The position numbers and the translations under genes were made by a program. Below, in pieces: positions 23,175-34,458 of a stretch of DNA of 64,000 nt (its first letter is position 1; each line of letters starts with the position of its first letter). The notes below the pieces were generated by a model. That model saw nothing but the letters and a program-made list of their open reading frames with translations, made no database searches and was not told the DNA's origin. The DNA lies in the NCBI GenBank assembly GCA_002778195.1, contig PCDI01000006.1, positions 1,927,950 to 1,991,949 of the forward strand. The letters are read 5' to 3'. This DNA comes from Raffaelea ambrosiae. Lineage: Eukaryota > Ascomycota > Sordariomycetes > Ophiostomatales > Ophiostomataceae.

Positions 23175-23674
23175 GGTCGGGACAAGCACTCGAGGCAGCT
23201 GTGGGAAGAGAAAGGAAGGAGAGAGAGTGGGTGTGAAAGAGAAAGAGAAAGGGGTCCGTTGGTGTTCTGTTATTCCGCTAAGCGCCTTGCTCAATAGGTC
23301 GACCCGTAGATGGAGGAGGTCGCAACGGCGGCTAATACGATTTCCACGATCACAAAGAAAAGAAGAAATAGAGCAAAGACCCGTTTTGGGCCAGGCACCC
23401 ACGCGCTCTTTATACCAAAAGAAGGGGGGGGGGGGCCAACTGTGACTGATGGTCTCATCTCGGGAGACCCAACTCTAATCCGAACAACCTTCTTTTTGTT
23501 GTTTTGTCTGGGCGTGTCTAATTTCTCGCTCGCTTTGTTTGTTTGTCCGCTCTTGCAGAGACTCTGCCTAGCCAGGTTGGCGTTAGCCCGTGGAGCCAGC
23601 TGAACTTTTGGGCTTGTCACCGTTTTTTTCTCTTATGCATGTCCTCCCCCATGAGCCTCATGGTCCTATCCTGC

Positions 23675-23734
23675 AGTAGCTATTGGCTGTGTTCGGTAGC
23701 TATTGGCTGCGTTTGGTAGCTATTGGCTGCGTTT
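23675..23734 (-). repeat. 20-bp tandem repeat with CCAAT boxes (x3)
   Basis: Three adjacent copies of a 20-base unit (GGTAGCTATTGGCTGCGTTT on the plus strand; the first copy differs at a few bases). Each contains AGCCAAT on the minus strand, so three CCAAT boxes face the GPI-protein gene about 500-560 bases upstream of its ATG. CCAAT is the binding core of the fungal Hap2/3/5 (HapB/C/E) complex. Use of these copies is inferred. Confidence 0.85.
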
Positions 23735-25327
23735 GATCAGGTTTGGAAAGACGCCCAGACACTTGGCTGGGTACTTGTAGACTGTGAAAACAAGAACGAC
23801 GTGAACTAGGTGTAGACCAGAGAAGCCAGAGCTTCCGGCAAGGCAGCCACCGGTACACACATTCGCGAGAGAACGCCCAGTCCCCAGCCACGCACTTGGT
23901 CTCGCGATGTGACTGGGCAGGCCCCCCCAAATCTGCCTGTCGGTGACCACATGTGTCTTGCACGCCGGCTTCCTTCCAACTTCCTGTTGGCAGACATGCA
24001 TCATTCCCTGACCTCACCTGGCGGCTTGGCCTCTTTTCTTTGTGTGCCACTCTTGGCCTGCCTGCTTTCTTCACGCTGCGTGCGGCCATGCCGGAAATGG
24101 AAGCTCCCTCCCCCCCCCAAGGCAAGTTGTGCGCTCTGCTGGTCGTCCGAAGTAGCTTCGGTGTAGTTAGGGATGGAAAATGAAAATCTGCCTTCCCGGA
24201 CGCTTCTGCAGAGCTAATTTCAGTAGCGTGTTTTCAGCCGACTTTGGGAGCGGTGTTTTTTGTGGGCAAAAATAATCTTAATACTTGAGGGGAAACGCTT
24301 TCCGCGGTTCCAACAGGTGGAGACCGGGGTCCCATCCCGCTAGTCCGGATCCGGTCGCACCTGGAGAAGAGCTGATCTGAGGGGTGAACGCGCTGACGTT
24401 CCGGCTGGGAATTTCTGACTAATGCTATGCATGTACTTGAACTTGTATGCAAATTGCTACTCCATGCAGGTACACTGGTGCATTCATGAACATCTCATGT
24501 TCACGAATACCAAGTGAGTTTTTGTGGACTAACAAGCCTATTCTCCGTATTCCATTCTGTCAGATACTTTTTCCTGTTGGCTTGGCGTTGGCGGTCATTT
24601 GACAACACATGTTTCTGTGGCGTCACTACTGGCAAGGCTCTAGGTGGAGCAAGGAATTTGTATGGTATTGTGGCCCAGGGATGGCGCTTCTTTCAGCTTG
24701 CCCGTGTTTGTTTCTTCTTCCGTTTGCTCTCTGTCGGCAAATGCCATCGCACTGCAGATGCCTTGGGTAGGGGTTTTCCTTCTTTTAACAAATATCCAAT
24801 TCAACAGACACGTAACTCTCTTCACGGCATATCCGTAGCAGTTGATCGCCCATCGATGGCCCATAGATCACGGACAGGACAACCAGACATTAACGAACCA
24901 TGGCTCATGATTTAGGGGGGGTGGCACTACAGCTCTGACTGTGCTGAAGTTTGGCTCAAAATGTCTCGGTCGGGGCCCCAGTGCTCGTTGCTAGCTCTCC
25001 CTGCAAGAGGCGACATCCCCTCAACCCAAAGTGAACCAGCCAGAAACACAGCACTGTCGATCGAGCCTAGAGTTTGGATTTACCATATAGATAACACTTC
25101 TGAGTTGCCGTGACCAGTTTGGCGAATCCTCTCTGAAAAGATATGTCAAAATGGTCTGTTTTTGCGGGGGTTGACCGATTTTACAGATGCTTTGACCAGA
25201 CTTGGGTAAGGCTGCCCGTTTGCTCGGCCGCAATATGAATGCCCCCAATGAACAGCTGCTATATGTGCATGCGTTTCCTGGGAACTGTCTACTTAAGGTA
25301 TGTGATCATAGTCTCGGACCTTTTCTT

Positions 25328-25349
25328 CCCCCCCCCCCCCCCCCCCCCC
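25328..25349. repeat. Poly-C tract (22)
   Basis: 22 consecutive C, the longest of many G/C homopolymers in the spacers of this window. Exact length is likely unreliable. Confidence 0.9.
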
Positions 25350-26900
25350 TGCTATGGCCAGGCTCCGAGCAACATCCGCTAGAATAATCTCTGCCACATC
25401 GCGGATCAGAGCCGCATCCTTTATTTGGCCAGCATGTCAGATCTTGCAGTTGGTTGCGTCAACTCCCGGAGTGTGTGTGAGATTCTTAAGAGAATGCGAC
25501 GTGGTTCTGTCACCCTACTCTTTCCTACCCTTTCCAACTCCTTTTGCAGACAGAAAATGCACTTTTGTTGCCACGTGATAGTGGACCTGCAATACAGAAA
25601 ATACGACTACGCCCTTGCAAAGATGCAGCCGAGGACACGCAGAGCAATTCCAGACTGGATGTTGTTCGCAGTTTCCAGATACGCGACCAACGACGTGGTG
25701 CACCCGCCACACCGACCCTTGCCGACCCGGCGACCAAGCGAACATCTAGGCAGGCGACTTGGATGAGCCAGCATCCCGCGCAAAGTCGTGGCATCCTCCA
25801 TGGTCGACGCTTTCGACTTCTTCAGCTTGGCCTGCGGCCAGGACCACGCCGAAGAAGCACACCCGAAGTTCGGAGCATCATTTGATGTCGAGGACGTGCT
25901 TACCCTCGACATAGTCCGAGAATGGACCAAGGCGGCGCACACGCTGAACACGCATCAATACCGGGGCATGGGCAAGCGTGTAACTGGGCAGGCTCCTTGG
26001 CTGGGCTACTTCCAGAACTGGTATGAGGCCACGTCGGCCATATCGTGTTGGGATTGGGGCTCGCTGCGGTCGGCGTGCAACGACAAGACCAAAGACCGGT
26101 TAAGAGACGGTTCTGGAAGGCTGGCAAAAGCGGATTTATACTGTAAAGTACGGTGGCAATCAGAGGACATGTGTTTTCGGGGCGGTTATAACAGGCATGT
26201 CTGAACACTTACAATACAGTCTCAGAATGAATCCTGTATCTTGACCTTGAGATTAGAATTTTTTAGAGCAAGCATCTTGAGGGCCCTGTTACCCAGAGCC
26301 CCCCCTTTTTCTTCTTCTTCTAAATAGTCTGTCTCCGCTGCCGTGGACTGTCTTACCAAGGCTTTGTTCCGATGAGGATGCCGTCCGAATTGCAGGACTG
26401 TCTTTTGTCAGATGGAAGCTGCGGGGACTCAGCAGAGCTTTCCCCTATTAGTTGTACAATTGGTGCAGCCCAGACCGCACTCTTTAGGAAATGCCTTGCC
26501 CAAAGATCGTCCAATCAGACATTATACGAGTTCATGCAACTCCAGCACTAACATGGCGTGCGGACGATCCCTAGCAAGCTAGATAGTGCGTGCGCATATA
26601 ATTTGTTTGACTGGCATGTGACGGTCATCCATCGGTCGGGGTTCAGACGCGGCAACGTCCGTGTCCGGAGGAATTGGCCGTGAAGCCCGCGCCCGAACAT
26701 CGCGTCCAACCATTCTAGATGGCAAGGCCACGAGGCGTTTCGCTTTTGTTCTTGGACCACCTCGCCATGACCGCCCGGCTTTGGGTGGATTGGACTTAGC
26801 TGACTGACGTGAAAGCCGTGCTGTTAAAGCTGCTGAATCAGTTCATCGGAATCGAGGTGTTTGGCTTCCCGAGGAGACGACCGACGTTGCCTGAGACGAG

Positions 26901-26909
26901 TATTTAAAG
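26901..26909 (+). promoter_or_regulatory. TATA-like element of the NmrA-like gene
   Basis: TATTTAAAG lies 121-129 bases upstream of the NmrA-like ATG, a reasonable distance for a TATA box followed by an 80-100 base leader. No other TATA-like element is as well placed. Confidence 0.4.
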
Positions 26910-27029
26910 GCGTCTCGTTCTCGAGGGAGAAGGAAAAGATTGAATTCATTCACAGCCAATTTACATCAGCATTCCAGCAACCAGCATCACCGGCAAGTAT
27001 CACCAACAACTACTCTACACGACCGTACC

Positions 27030-28059
27030 ATGGCCAAGAAAATCATCACAGTCTTCGGTGCCACTGGCAACCAGGGTGCCAGCATCGTCAACATCTTCCT
27101 GTCCGACCCCAAGCTCAAGGACGACTGGGCCGTCCGCGGCGTCACTCGTGATGCTTCCTCCGAACGAGCAAAGACCCTGGCTGCCAAAGGCGCGGACGTT
27201 GTCGCTGTACGTCCCATGTGAACACAGTCTCTCTTTTTCTTCTCCACGACCTGCGCTCTGTAGCTAACACGTTGACCGCTGTGACTAGGCCAACCTCAAT
27301 GACAAAGCTTCGCTAGTCCAGGCCGTGCAAGGTGCCTCGGCTGTGTTCGCCATGACCAACTACTGGGAGACGACAGACATGGAGCTGGAGATCCAGCAGG
27401 GCCAGAACATGGCCGACGCGGCCAAGGAGGCCGGCGTCCACCACCTGATCTGGAGCTCCCTGCTCAACGTCACCAAGCTGAGCAAGGGCGCCCTGCCCCA
27501 CGTCTACCACTTCGACTCCAAGGCCCGGGTCGAAGAGTACATCCGCTCCCTCGGCATCCCGGCCTCCTACTTCTTGCCGGGCTTGTTCATGAGCAACCTG
27601 CCCGGCGGCATGTTCCGCCCCGACCCGGACAACAACAACGCCTGGACCATGGCGTTCCCCTTTGGCGCCGACACCCCGATCCCGCTGTTCGACCCGCGAG
27701 CCGACACCGGCAAGTTCGTCAAGGCCATGGTGCTGCACCGCGACGAGGTGCTGGGCCGGCACGTCCTCGGTGCCACCAGCTACACGACGCCCACGCAGAT
27801 CCTCGAGGTGTTCACGAAGCTGTTCCCCGAGGCCGGCAAGACCGCGGCCTTCCACGAGGTCCCGGCCGATGTCTTCAAGAAAGCCGTGCCGGGACCGGAC
27901 TTTGTCCAGCAGGAGATGCTGGAGAACATGCTGCTGCTCAAGCAGTACGGGTACTACGGGGGCGAAGGACTGGAGACGAGCCACGCGATTGTGGAGGACA
28001 AGCTGACGACGTGGGAGGAGCATGCAAAGAAGGCCCAGGCTTTTGCTGGTCTGAAGTAG
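27030..28059 (+). CDS. NmrA-like family NAD(P)-binding protein, two exons
   Basis: Exon 1 is 27030-27206 (59 codons, MAKKIITVFGATGNQGASIV). The intron is 27207-27288 (donor GTACGT, acceptor CTAG). Exon 2 is 27289-28059. The protein is 315 residues. The N-terminus has the Rossmann dinucleotide motif GATGNQG, followed by the VRGVTRD segment typical of NmrA/HSCARG proteins. ANLNDKASLVQAVQGASAVF, the WSSLLNV segment and YFLPGLFMSNLPGG are further family landmarks. NmrA in Aspergillus is a redox-sensing regulator of nitrogen metabolism that binds AreA, but most family members, including stand-alone ones like this, are uncharacterised. It could be a redox-sensor regulator or a small-molecule reductase. 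It is convergent with a transporter gene, with no sign of a cluster. Confidence 0.93.
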
Positions 28060-28375
28060 AGGTGTGGCCGAGCCCAGACGGATACGACATGGTTTTCTGT
28101 TCATACACCATATGAAAACTGGATGCGAAGAAAAAAAAGACAACATTGGCTTTGCATCATGGATCGTGAACCGAGAAATTGTGAGGCTGTGAAATTAAGA
28201 GTGTAAATTAATGCAAAGTAAATGCTTGCTGTTGAGTATCTATGTGACTCTATAGATTGACCCCCCCCCCCCTCCCTTTTTCCCCAACCTACCCGGGTTC
28301 CCCTTTGCCTTTTTCCTTTTTCCTTATTTTTTTACCCCTTTTCCATGCACTATGACCCTCTTTCTCCTTGTATGC
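28060..28375. other. Convergent spacer
   Basis: 316 bases between two stop codons, with an A run near 28130, a C run at about 28261-28272 and T/C-rich sequence. It should hold both 3' UTRs. Confidence 0.5.
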
Positions 28376-28526
28376 TCAAACGCTCTCCTCCTTGGCCACC
28401 GCCTGCACCTGGCCAGCACTCTTCTCCAGGTCCCGGTCGGCCAGGGCATGGTCCGTCCCGTGAACCTCCTTCTCCAGCACGCCGTGGCCGCTGTCCTGGC
28501 TGCTGTCTCCGGCGGCGACAGGGGCC

Positions 28527-28575
<49 letters not shown>

Positions 28576-30943
28576 TTGCTGCCGCCTCCCGGACCTTGCG
28601 CCGCTCCATGATGGCGATGGCCCGGGCGCGCTTGCTTTCGTTGCGTTCCTGGTCCTCGCGCATCTGGCGGATGATGGGGCTCTTGGCGCGGATGCGCTCG
28701 CCGTAGCGCCAGAAGACGATGGGGATGGGGATCAGACAGACCTCGAGCAGGCCCAGAAAGGTGCCGGCCCACTGCGGCGTCATCTTGGCGTACATGGCCG
28801 GCCCGGCCAGCGGCAGCGTGCCGCCAAAGAAGGACCGCATGACGGCGTTGCCGGCGAGCGCGGAGGCGCCGTAGATGCCGTAGGCGCCGGCCAGATAGTT
28901 GGTGCCGTAGATGAAGGTGAGCGTGTTGCCGGCGCCGAAAAAGAGGCCAAAGCTGATGGGCACGGCCCAGTGGATGGTGGTGGGCAGGCAGGTCCAGGAG
29001 AAGACGAGCTGGCCGATCGGGGTCAGGATGGCGCCGATCAGCATGACGCGGGCCGACGCCTCGGGCGGCGCCCGGCCGGTCTCCGGGTCCTTGGGGTGCC
29101 GGTTGATGATCTTGCGGGCCAGGGGCTCGCTGAGCACGACAAGCATGGTGCCCACGCCGATGCCGACAAAGGCGAGGCCGGAAATGCCGGCGCTCCACCC
29201 GCGGTGCTCGGTGAACACGATGGGGTAGGCGATGAAGCACAGGTACCTATTCGCATGGTCAGCAAGGGTGGGGGGAAGAGCCGACGCGGGTCGAGCCGAG
29301 AGGGGGGGGGAACGTGTTTCACATACAGGATTCCATACACGATCGAGATCCTATTCATCGAGGCACAAAACCGGTTAGCCAACCACAGACCGCCACACAA
29401 GACGGAACGGCCACGGACGGCCACGGACGGCCACGCACCAAAAGTTGAAGAACCACAGAATGGGCTCGGTAAAGCTGAGCTTGAACGGACGGCTCAGGTT
29501 GATCTTGAGGAGGTGGAGCAGCGAGATCTTCTGGTCGTAGCGGCACCAGTACCGGTCGTCGCCCGTCTCCTTCCGCCTGCGGGCCGCCTTCTTCTTCAGG
29601 ATGGCCGGCGCGTACGTCTCCTTGACGGTGAACATGATGACGCAGGCCGCGCCGGCCAGAATCATGGCAATCCAGCTGTCCCAGCGCCACCCCAAGTATT
29701 CGTAGACGAAGCCACCTGCAAAGTTGGGCAAGTCAGCACGGCCGCATCGAACCAGGCAGCAGACGAACGCGAGATGGCTCACCAATGAGTGGTCCCCTGT
29801 TGGGCGGCGGTCAGCAACACGCATGGGACGACAAACAAGAAAGCAAATCAAGCACTTGTGGGGGATAACTAGACACTTACGTCACAGGGCCGTTGAGCGG
29901 TGCAATGGACACCATGGACATGTACAGGGCGCGGTGTTCTTCTTCGGAGATGTCGACGCATGTTGCCGGGCCATTGGAGATCAGCGCAGCGCCAAAGACG
30001 GCTCTAAATGGAATGTCAGTGGTCCGACAAAGCGAAGAAGGGAAGAAAGTGTTTCTCTTTCTCTTTCTGTCTTTCTCTTCTCTTCCTGTACATACCCAAA
30101 GTACCGCACGACCAGGATCTCGGCCAGCGAGGTGGCCATGGCGCTCGGGATGATGAGCAGGGCAAAGCAGACGATGCACACAATGTACACATAGCGGCGG
30201 CCGAGCAGCTCGCTCATGGGGGCCAGCAGGATGCTGCCGGTGGCCAGGCCCAGCATGTACGTGGTGACGCCGAGCGTGGCGATGGGCTCGCTGGCCAGGT
30301 GGAAGTGGTCCATGATGCCCGGGATGGCCGACGTGTAGCTGGTGCTGTACAGGACGACGACCCAGGTCGAGTAGGACACGGCCAGCAGGATCCAGCAGCG
30401 GTAGCCCAGCGACCAGTTGCGCGGGTTCTCCGGGTCGTTGTCCTCGAAGACGACCTCAAAGTCGGGCAGCCGCGACACGACGCTGCCCAGCGTGCCCGCC
30501 GTGCCCGTCGGGCCCAGCGTGCCCATCGTCGTGGCCGTGTGCGTGTGCGTGATGGGCTCGCGGGCTTCCCGCTCCTGGGGCGTCTCAAAGTCCGGCGTCA
30601 GGGCCAGCTCGAGCGGCGCCAGCGGGTCCGAGTCGTCCGTGTCGATGCTGTCGCGGTGGCGGTGGTGGTGGTGAGACCGGCGACTGCGCCGGCTCAGACG
30701 GCTGGAAATGGCCTTGAGAGGGGCCATGTGTGGGTGGTGGTCGTGCCGATGGGACGACGGCTCGCCGCCGTCGCTGCCTTCGTCCAGGTCGGAGGACGAG
30801 GACGTGTAGGCGCTGCTGCTGTGGTGGTCGTCGGCGGCGGCGGCGGCGGCGGCAACAGCAGCAGCAGCAGGAGAGTGGTCTTCGCCATCACGGGCCCCTT
30901 CTGCGGGCCGCAGCGACGACGACGAGTGGGTGTGGTCAGCCAT
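28376..30943 (-). CDS. MFS transporter, DHA1 drug:H+ antiporter type, six exons
   Basis: Exons on the minus strand: 30943-30096, 30003-29881, 29796-29783 (14 nt), 29715-29439, 29350-29327 (24 nt) and 29246-28376. The total is 2157 bases, 718 residues, with good GT/AG ends throughout. Residues 1-190 are a disordered cytosolic N-terminus rich in Ser, Ala and His. The DHA1 signature NPRNWSLGYR precedes the first membrane span. Twelve spans are expected. Span 2 and loop 2-3 carry the motif-A-like SELLGRRYVYI. Joined exons 2-4 give the antiporter motif C (PLNGPVTGPLIGGF) in span 5. The tail has a 13-Ala tract encoded by a CTG/GCA microsatellite. Relatives export polyamines, azoles or toxins by proton exchange; the substrate here is unknown. 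Confidence 0.9.
28533..28572. repeat. Trinucleotide repeat in coding sequence
   Basis: About 13 uninterrupted GCT/CTG units in the last exon of the MFS transporter, translated on the minus strand as a poly-Ala tract in the cytosolic tail. Length variation would keep the frame. Confidence 0.95.
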
Positions 30944-31945
30944 GAGGAGGATGGTTTGCACGCTCCAAGGGTGTGGGCATGCTATGGGATAGAAGAAGAC
31001 ACACGAGGCTGCTTTTCTTGTTCTCTTGTTATTTCTCTTCTTTTTTTTTCTTTCCTTTTTTAGTTTCTGGTGTCAATGGCTTGTCAATGGCTTGCCAATT
31101 CCTGCAGCCTGGCTTCACGGACTACTGGCCCCCCCTTCCCGTAAACGAAACGACAAACAGACGGTTGCCAATAAACAATATCAGACAAACCCAACAAGTC
31201 CAGCAAAATCAGAACAAGAATCGGTGGTATAAGACAAGCAAGAAAAGGGGAACAGTTGACCCCCAAACAAGAAAAAGCCTTGGGTTCACGCTTTGCTAAT
31301 AGAAAAGGGACAAGCACAGAAGCAGACGTTTGGAGAAGAAGAATCACTATCCATACAAACTCGGACAGGGGAAAGATTGGGCAAATGGCCAAATGGGCCA
31401 AAAGATTGGCAAGCCTGGGGTCGCCTCACTTATATGAATTGGGCAGGTTCGATAGCCTACGAAAAAATTAGGGGCAATAGGCCAGGGGGGCTAACTGGAT
31501 TAGGCTTACCTTGGGGACCGAAGGAAAAGAAGAAAACTTTTTCTTTCTTTTCCTCTCGTCCTCTCCCAACAGCGGAGACTGACAGGCCTCGGTGGAGTTG
31601 CTGTTGCTTTGTAATTGGCCTCTCCCGACTCCAGCAATTATACGGGAGGTGGAGAAGATGTGTGTGGTTGCGGACGGCACCCTCTTCCGTCTGGACGCTC
31701 TTTTATTGTCGGTGGGAATGCGGTGGACATAGTCGGGCTTGCCCCCCCCCCCTCGCGTCCCTGCTGTCCCCTCTCCCTTCTTTTCCCTATCAGGTCGACG
31801 TGGATGCACACGAGGGAATGCCGTGATCCACCTCTCCGCTCCCTGTCCCCCCCTACTCTAATAAGCTGCCACGCTGTAGGATTGGTTGTGCGGGTAGCAT
31901 CCATTCCCCTTGCCAGATATCTCCGTTTCTAGCCCCAAGGGGGGC

Positions 31946-31972
31946 AAGGGAGCCAAGGGAGCCAAGGGAGCT
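31946..31972. repeat. 9-bp tandem repeat (AAGGGAGCC x3)
   Basis: Three adjacent copies of a 9-base unit, the last with one change, in the MFS/FET4 spacer. Confidence 0.9.
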
Positions 31973-32020
31973 AGGACGCGGGCAGCCAACAAAGTAGGCG
32001 ATGGAGCACCGCTGAGCCCC

Positions 32021-32050
32021 GATGACCACCGATGACCACCGATGACCACC
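32021..32050. repeat. 10-bp tandem repeat (GATGACCACC x3)
   Basis: Three perfect copies of a 10-base unit in the MFS/FET4 spacer, about 50 bases from the 9-bp repeat. Confidence 0.95.
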
Positions 32051-33048
32051 GATGGTCTCATCGTGGCATGCTCTGGAAGACGGTGATCCGGCCCGGAAGT
32101 CGGCCTTGTTTTTTTTTCTTCTAATCTTTTTTTTCTGTTTCGCAACTTGGCCCCGGAGCGTCTTACGTCTGTGGAACGGAGCTGCCGAGGATCGGAACAG
32201 AAGACGAGGAGTCAAGGACGGAGAGGAGGAGGCAGACGGGGGAGAAGAGAAGAGATAGCATCGAGATTGCAATGGAGAACCAATGGGAAGGCGGAAGCGG
32301 CCGATATTAGGTCTCTTTTGCTTTGCTCATTGAAAAAAAATTGAAATTGGCCCGGACTGCAGCCGGGCGACAGGGACGAGGGGGGGGGGNGGGCTCGGGC
32401 GTTGACCCAGGCGCTCTGCGGAAGAAAAACGCGCCCTCTCTGAAAAGAAAAAGAAAAATAAAGAATCCTGACCGCACCTCCTGGACGGACGTAACAACGT
32501 CCTCTTTTTGGGCATTCTCATTGTCCGGGTGCCGAGTACGAAAGAACGAAAAAAGTGGAACCTCTCTGCCGTGCCCAGATGACGGAATGCAGGGTTTTCC
32601 AGGTTCTTTCCTCTTTCGAGAGGGCGAGAGGAAAGCATGTGCGTGTTACTGTTCGCCTACTAGCCACGCAATGTCTGTCCCTGTGACGGGCTGTTGAGGG
32701 GGTGGTGGTGCAATGTTGGTTGGGGTAGAAGGGGCAGGAGGAGGCTTAGGGGAACAGTCACAAGAAGCCGGTCCCGGTGATAAGGTGAGACGGGCAAGGT
32801 GCTACGGGGAGAGGGGAAGGGAGAAGGGGGGGGGGGGAGGCAGGAATTGTGGACATTCTCCGAGGAACGGTGGGCATTGCGTACGAGTACCACCGTGCAG
32901 CTGGCTGACGCCTTGCCGTAGCGGCATGGCGCCGCTGCATGCGCTTCCGGGGCCGTAAGAACACAAGAACGTGTGCGTGAAAAAGTCCTGGAAGTGAAGG
33001 CGTCAGAGACTTTTGCAAGGAGGCATGATAAAGTGCAAAGACTGCAAA

Positions 33049-33233
33049 GACAGCAAGAACAAGAGAAAGAGAAAGAAAGAGAACAAGAGAAAGAGAAACA
33101 AAAGAAAGAGAAAAGAGAAAATAAAAGAGAAAAGAAAAGAGAACAAGATAAAGAGAAACAAGAAAGGGAAAAGAGAAATAAAAGAGAAAGACAAAAGAGA
33201 AAAGAGAAACAGAAGAAACAGAAGAACCGGACT
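33049..33233. repeat. Purine tract (A/G-rich, ~185 bp)
   Basis: Nearly all purine on the plus strand, built from AAGAGA and AAAGAGAAA variants with occasional C or T. It creates artificial Lys/Glu/Arg-rich frames that should not be called genes. Confidence 0.85.
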
Positions 33234-34310
33234 GTTTCGTGATCCCATCACTGCCCAAACTACATCGGCGACAATGGCCATCCTCCGGGGAGCATTCTCC
33301 GGACTGGGAAAGCGGGCGCCCAGCGAGGTGAGATTTGGAGTTGCGCTTGGGTTGTACTCGTCGTAGTTCGTTAGTGCAGAAGGGTGTGGACGCGGACCGG
33401 CAACGAACCAATGGAGGACCGGCTTGCATGCCCGCTAACCACGCCCGCTAAGCCGCACCATGCACCGCGTGGAATCCCATGGAGCGGAGGTGCCCGTTGG
33501 TGACTTTATGGCCTTGTTGGAGACCCAGTTTGGAGACACGCTCTGCCAAGGACTAGCCAAGATCACAGCCGTTCTTTTGGGCGGGTATCTCTTTCTTTTT
33601 TCTTCTGATTTGGGGCTGTTCTGTTTTGGGGTTGCAAGCCGCCGTCGACCTCGGTTCGTCACAGAGCTTTTGCTGAATACAGGTACACCACGTTTTCGTT
33701 TTTGGTAGCAACACAATAGAAGTCGTCTACGGCGGTGCAAAACGGAGACACAGCACAAGAGCAAACCAAGCGAGCTGGTGGGCTGATCGAATCGTTCGTG
33801 TGTGATGGATATTACGACGAGTGAGACGGGGCACAAAGACTGGACCACTTTTTGCCACTACTCGTCCATAGCACATCCCGTGCGCTTGAACATACCCGCA
33901 AGACAACGGTTGTGAATCAGGCTCTTGCTTGATAATCGCCTCAGAGCTGGCCCGTCGTCGTTTCCTCTGCTTTTCCTTTCTTTTCCCTTTCTTTTTCCGG
34001 CTGCACGTGCTGGCAATGACCCAAGCAGTCGACCGTGTCAGCCCTACTGCATCCACGCCCACGCAGCCTGTCGTATGGTTGGCTCTGTTTCACCCAGACT
34101 CTTTGTTGATTTCAAATAGATTTGACCGAGTGGGTCAGAATCTGACCATGCAGAACAGACGGCACAAACTGCACAAACGGCACAAACTGCCGTGGCCCTG
34201 TCAAGATCCCACGCAGGCTTCTTTCGCAACACGCATTCCACCTCCATTGTAGACAGAGGCGAGCTGAAATCGAAAGCGCGCCTGTTCTCACGACCTCGAG
34301 GGCAGGACAC

Positions 34311-34458
34311 AGGAAGCCGACAAGGAGCAGGCCAACAGAGGCAACAGGAAGCCGATAAGGAGCAGGCCAGCAGAGGCAACAAACAGGAAGCCGACAAGGA
34401 GCAGGCCAACAGAGGCAACAAACAGGAAGCCGACAAGGAGCAGGCCAACAGAGGCAAC
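34311..34458. repeat. Minisatellite, 35-bp core x4
   Basis: Four copies of a 35-base core beginning AGGAAGCCGA at 34311, 34346, 34385 and 34424. The last two are preceded by an AAAC spacer, making a 39-base period there. Copies differ at only two or three bases. Both strands are open through it: the plus strand gives a QEADKEQANRGNK-type repeat, the minus strand a Leu/Cys/Ser-rich one. I see no gene around it that would make either real. Confidence 0.9.

Larger units (their letters stand above)
23175..27029. other. Divergent intergenic region (3.9 kb)
   Basis: This region separates the GPI-protein gene from the NmrA-like gene. It holds a 20-base CCAAT-bearing tandem repeat, a 22-C homopolymer and a TATA-like element before the NmrA-like gene. 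Base composition is close to even, less GC-rich than the genes. A stretch at about 25550-26205 reads like fragments of coding sequence in shifting frames, possibly a decayed gene, but no family is recognisable and I do not call it. Confidence 0.5.

Noticed and set aside
24234..24452. GC-rich block with GGATCCGG and tRNA-like fragments
   Set aside because: No acceptor stem or T-arm consensus (GGTTCGAATCC) could be placed; not a tRNA.
32973..33242. Lys/Glu/Arg-rich frames of about 90-117 codons
   Set aside because: They are translations of a purine tract and lack any other protein-like character.
33460..33708. Small frame starting MHRVESHGAEVPVGDFMALL
   Set aside because: The first 40 residues look protein-like, but the frame then enters T-rich sequence. 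I found no convincing intron that continues it, and no family is recognisable.
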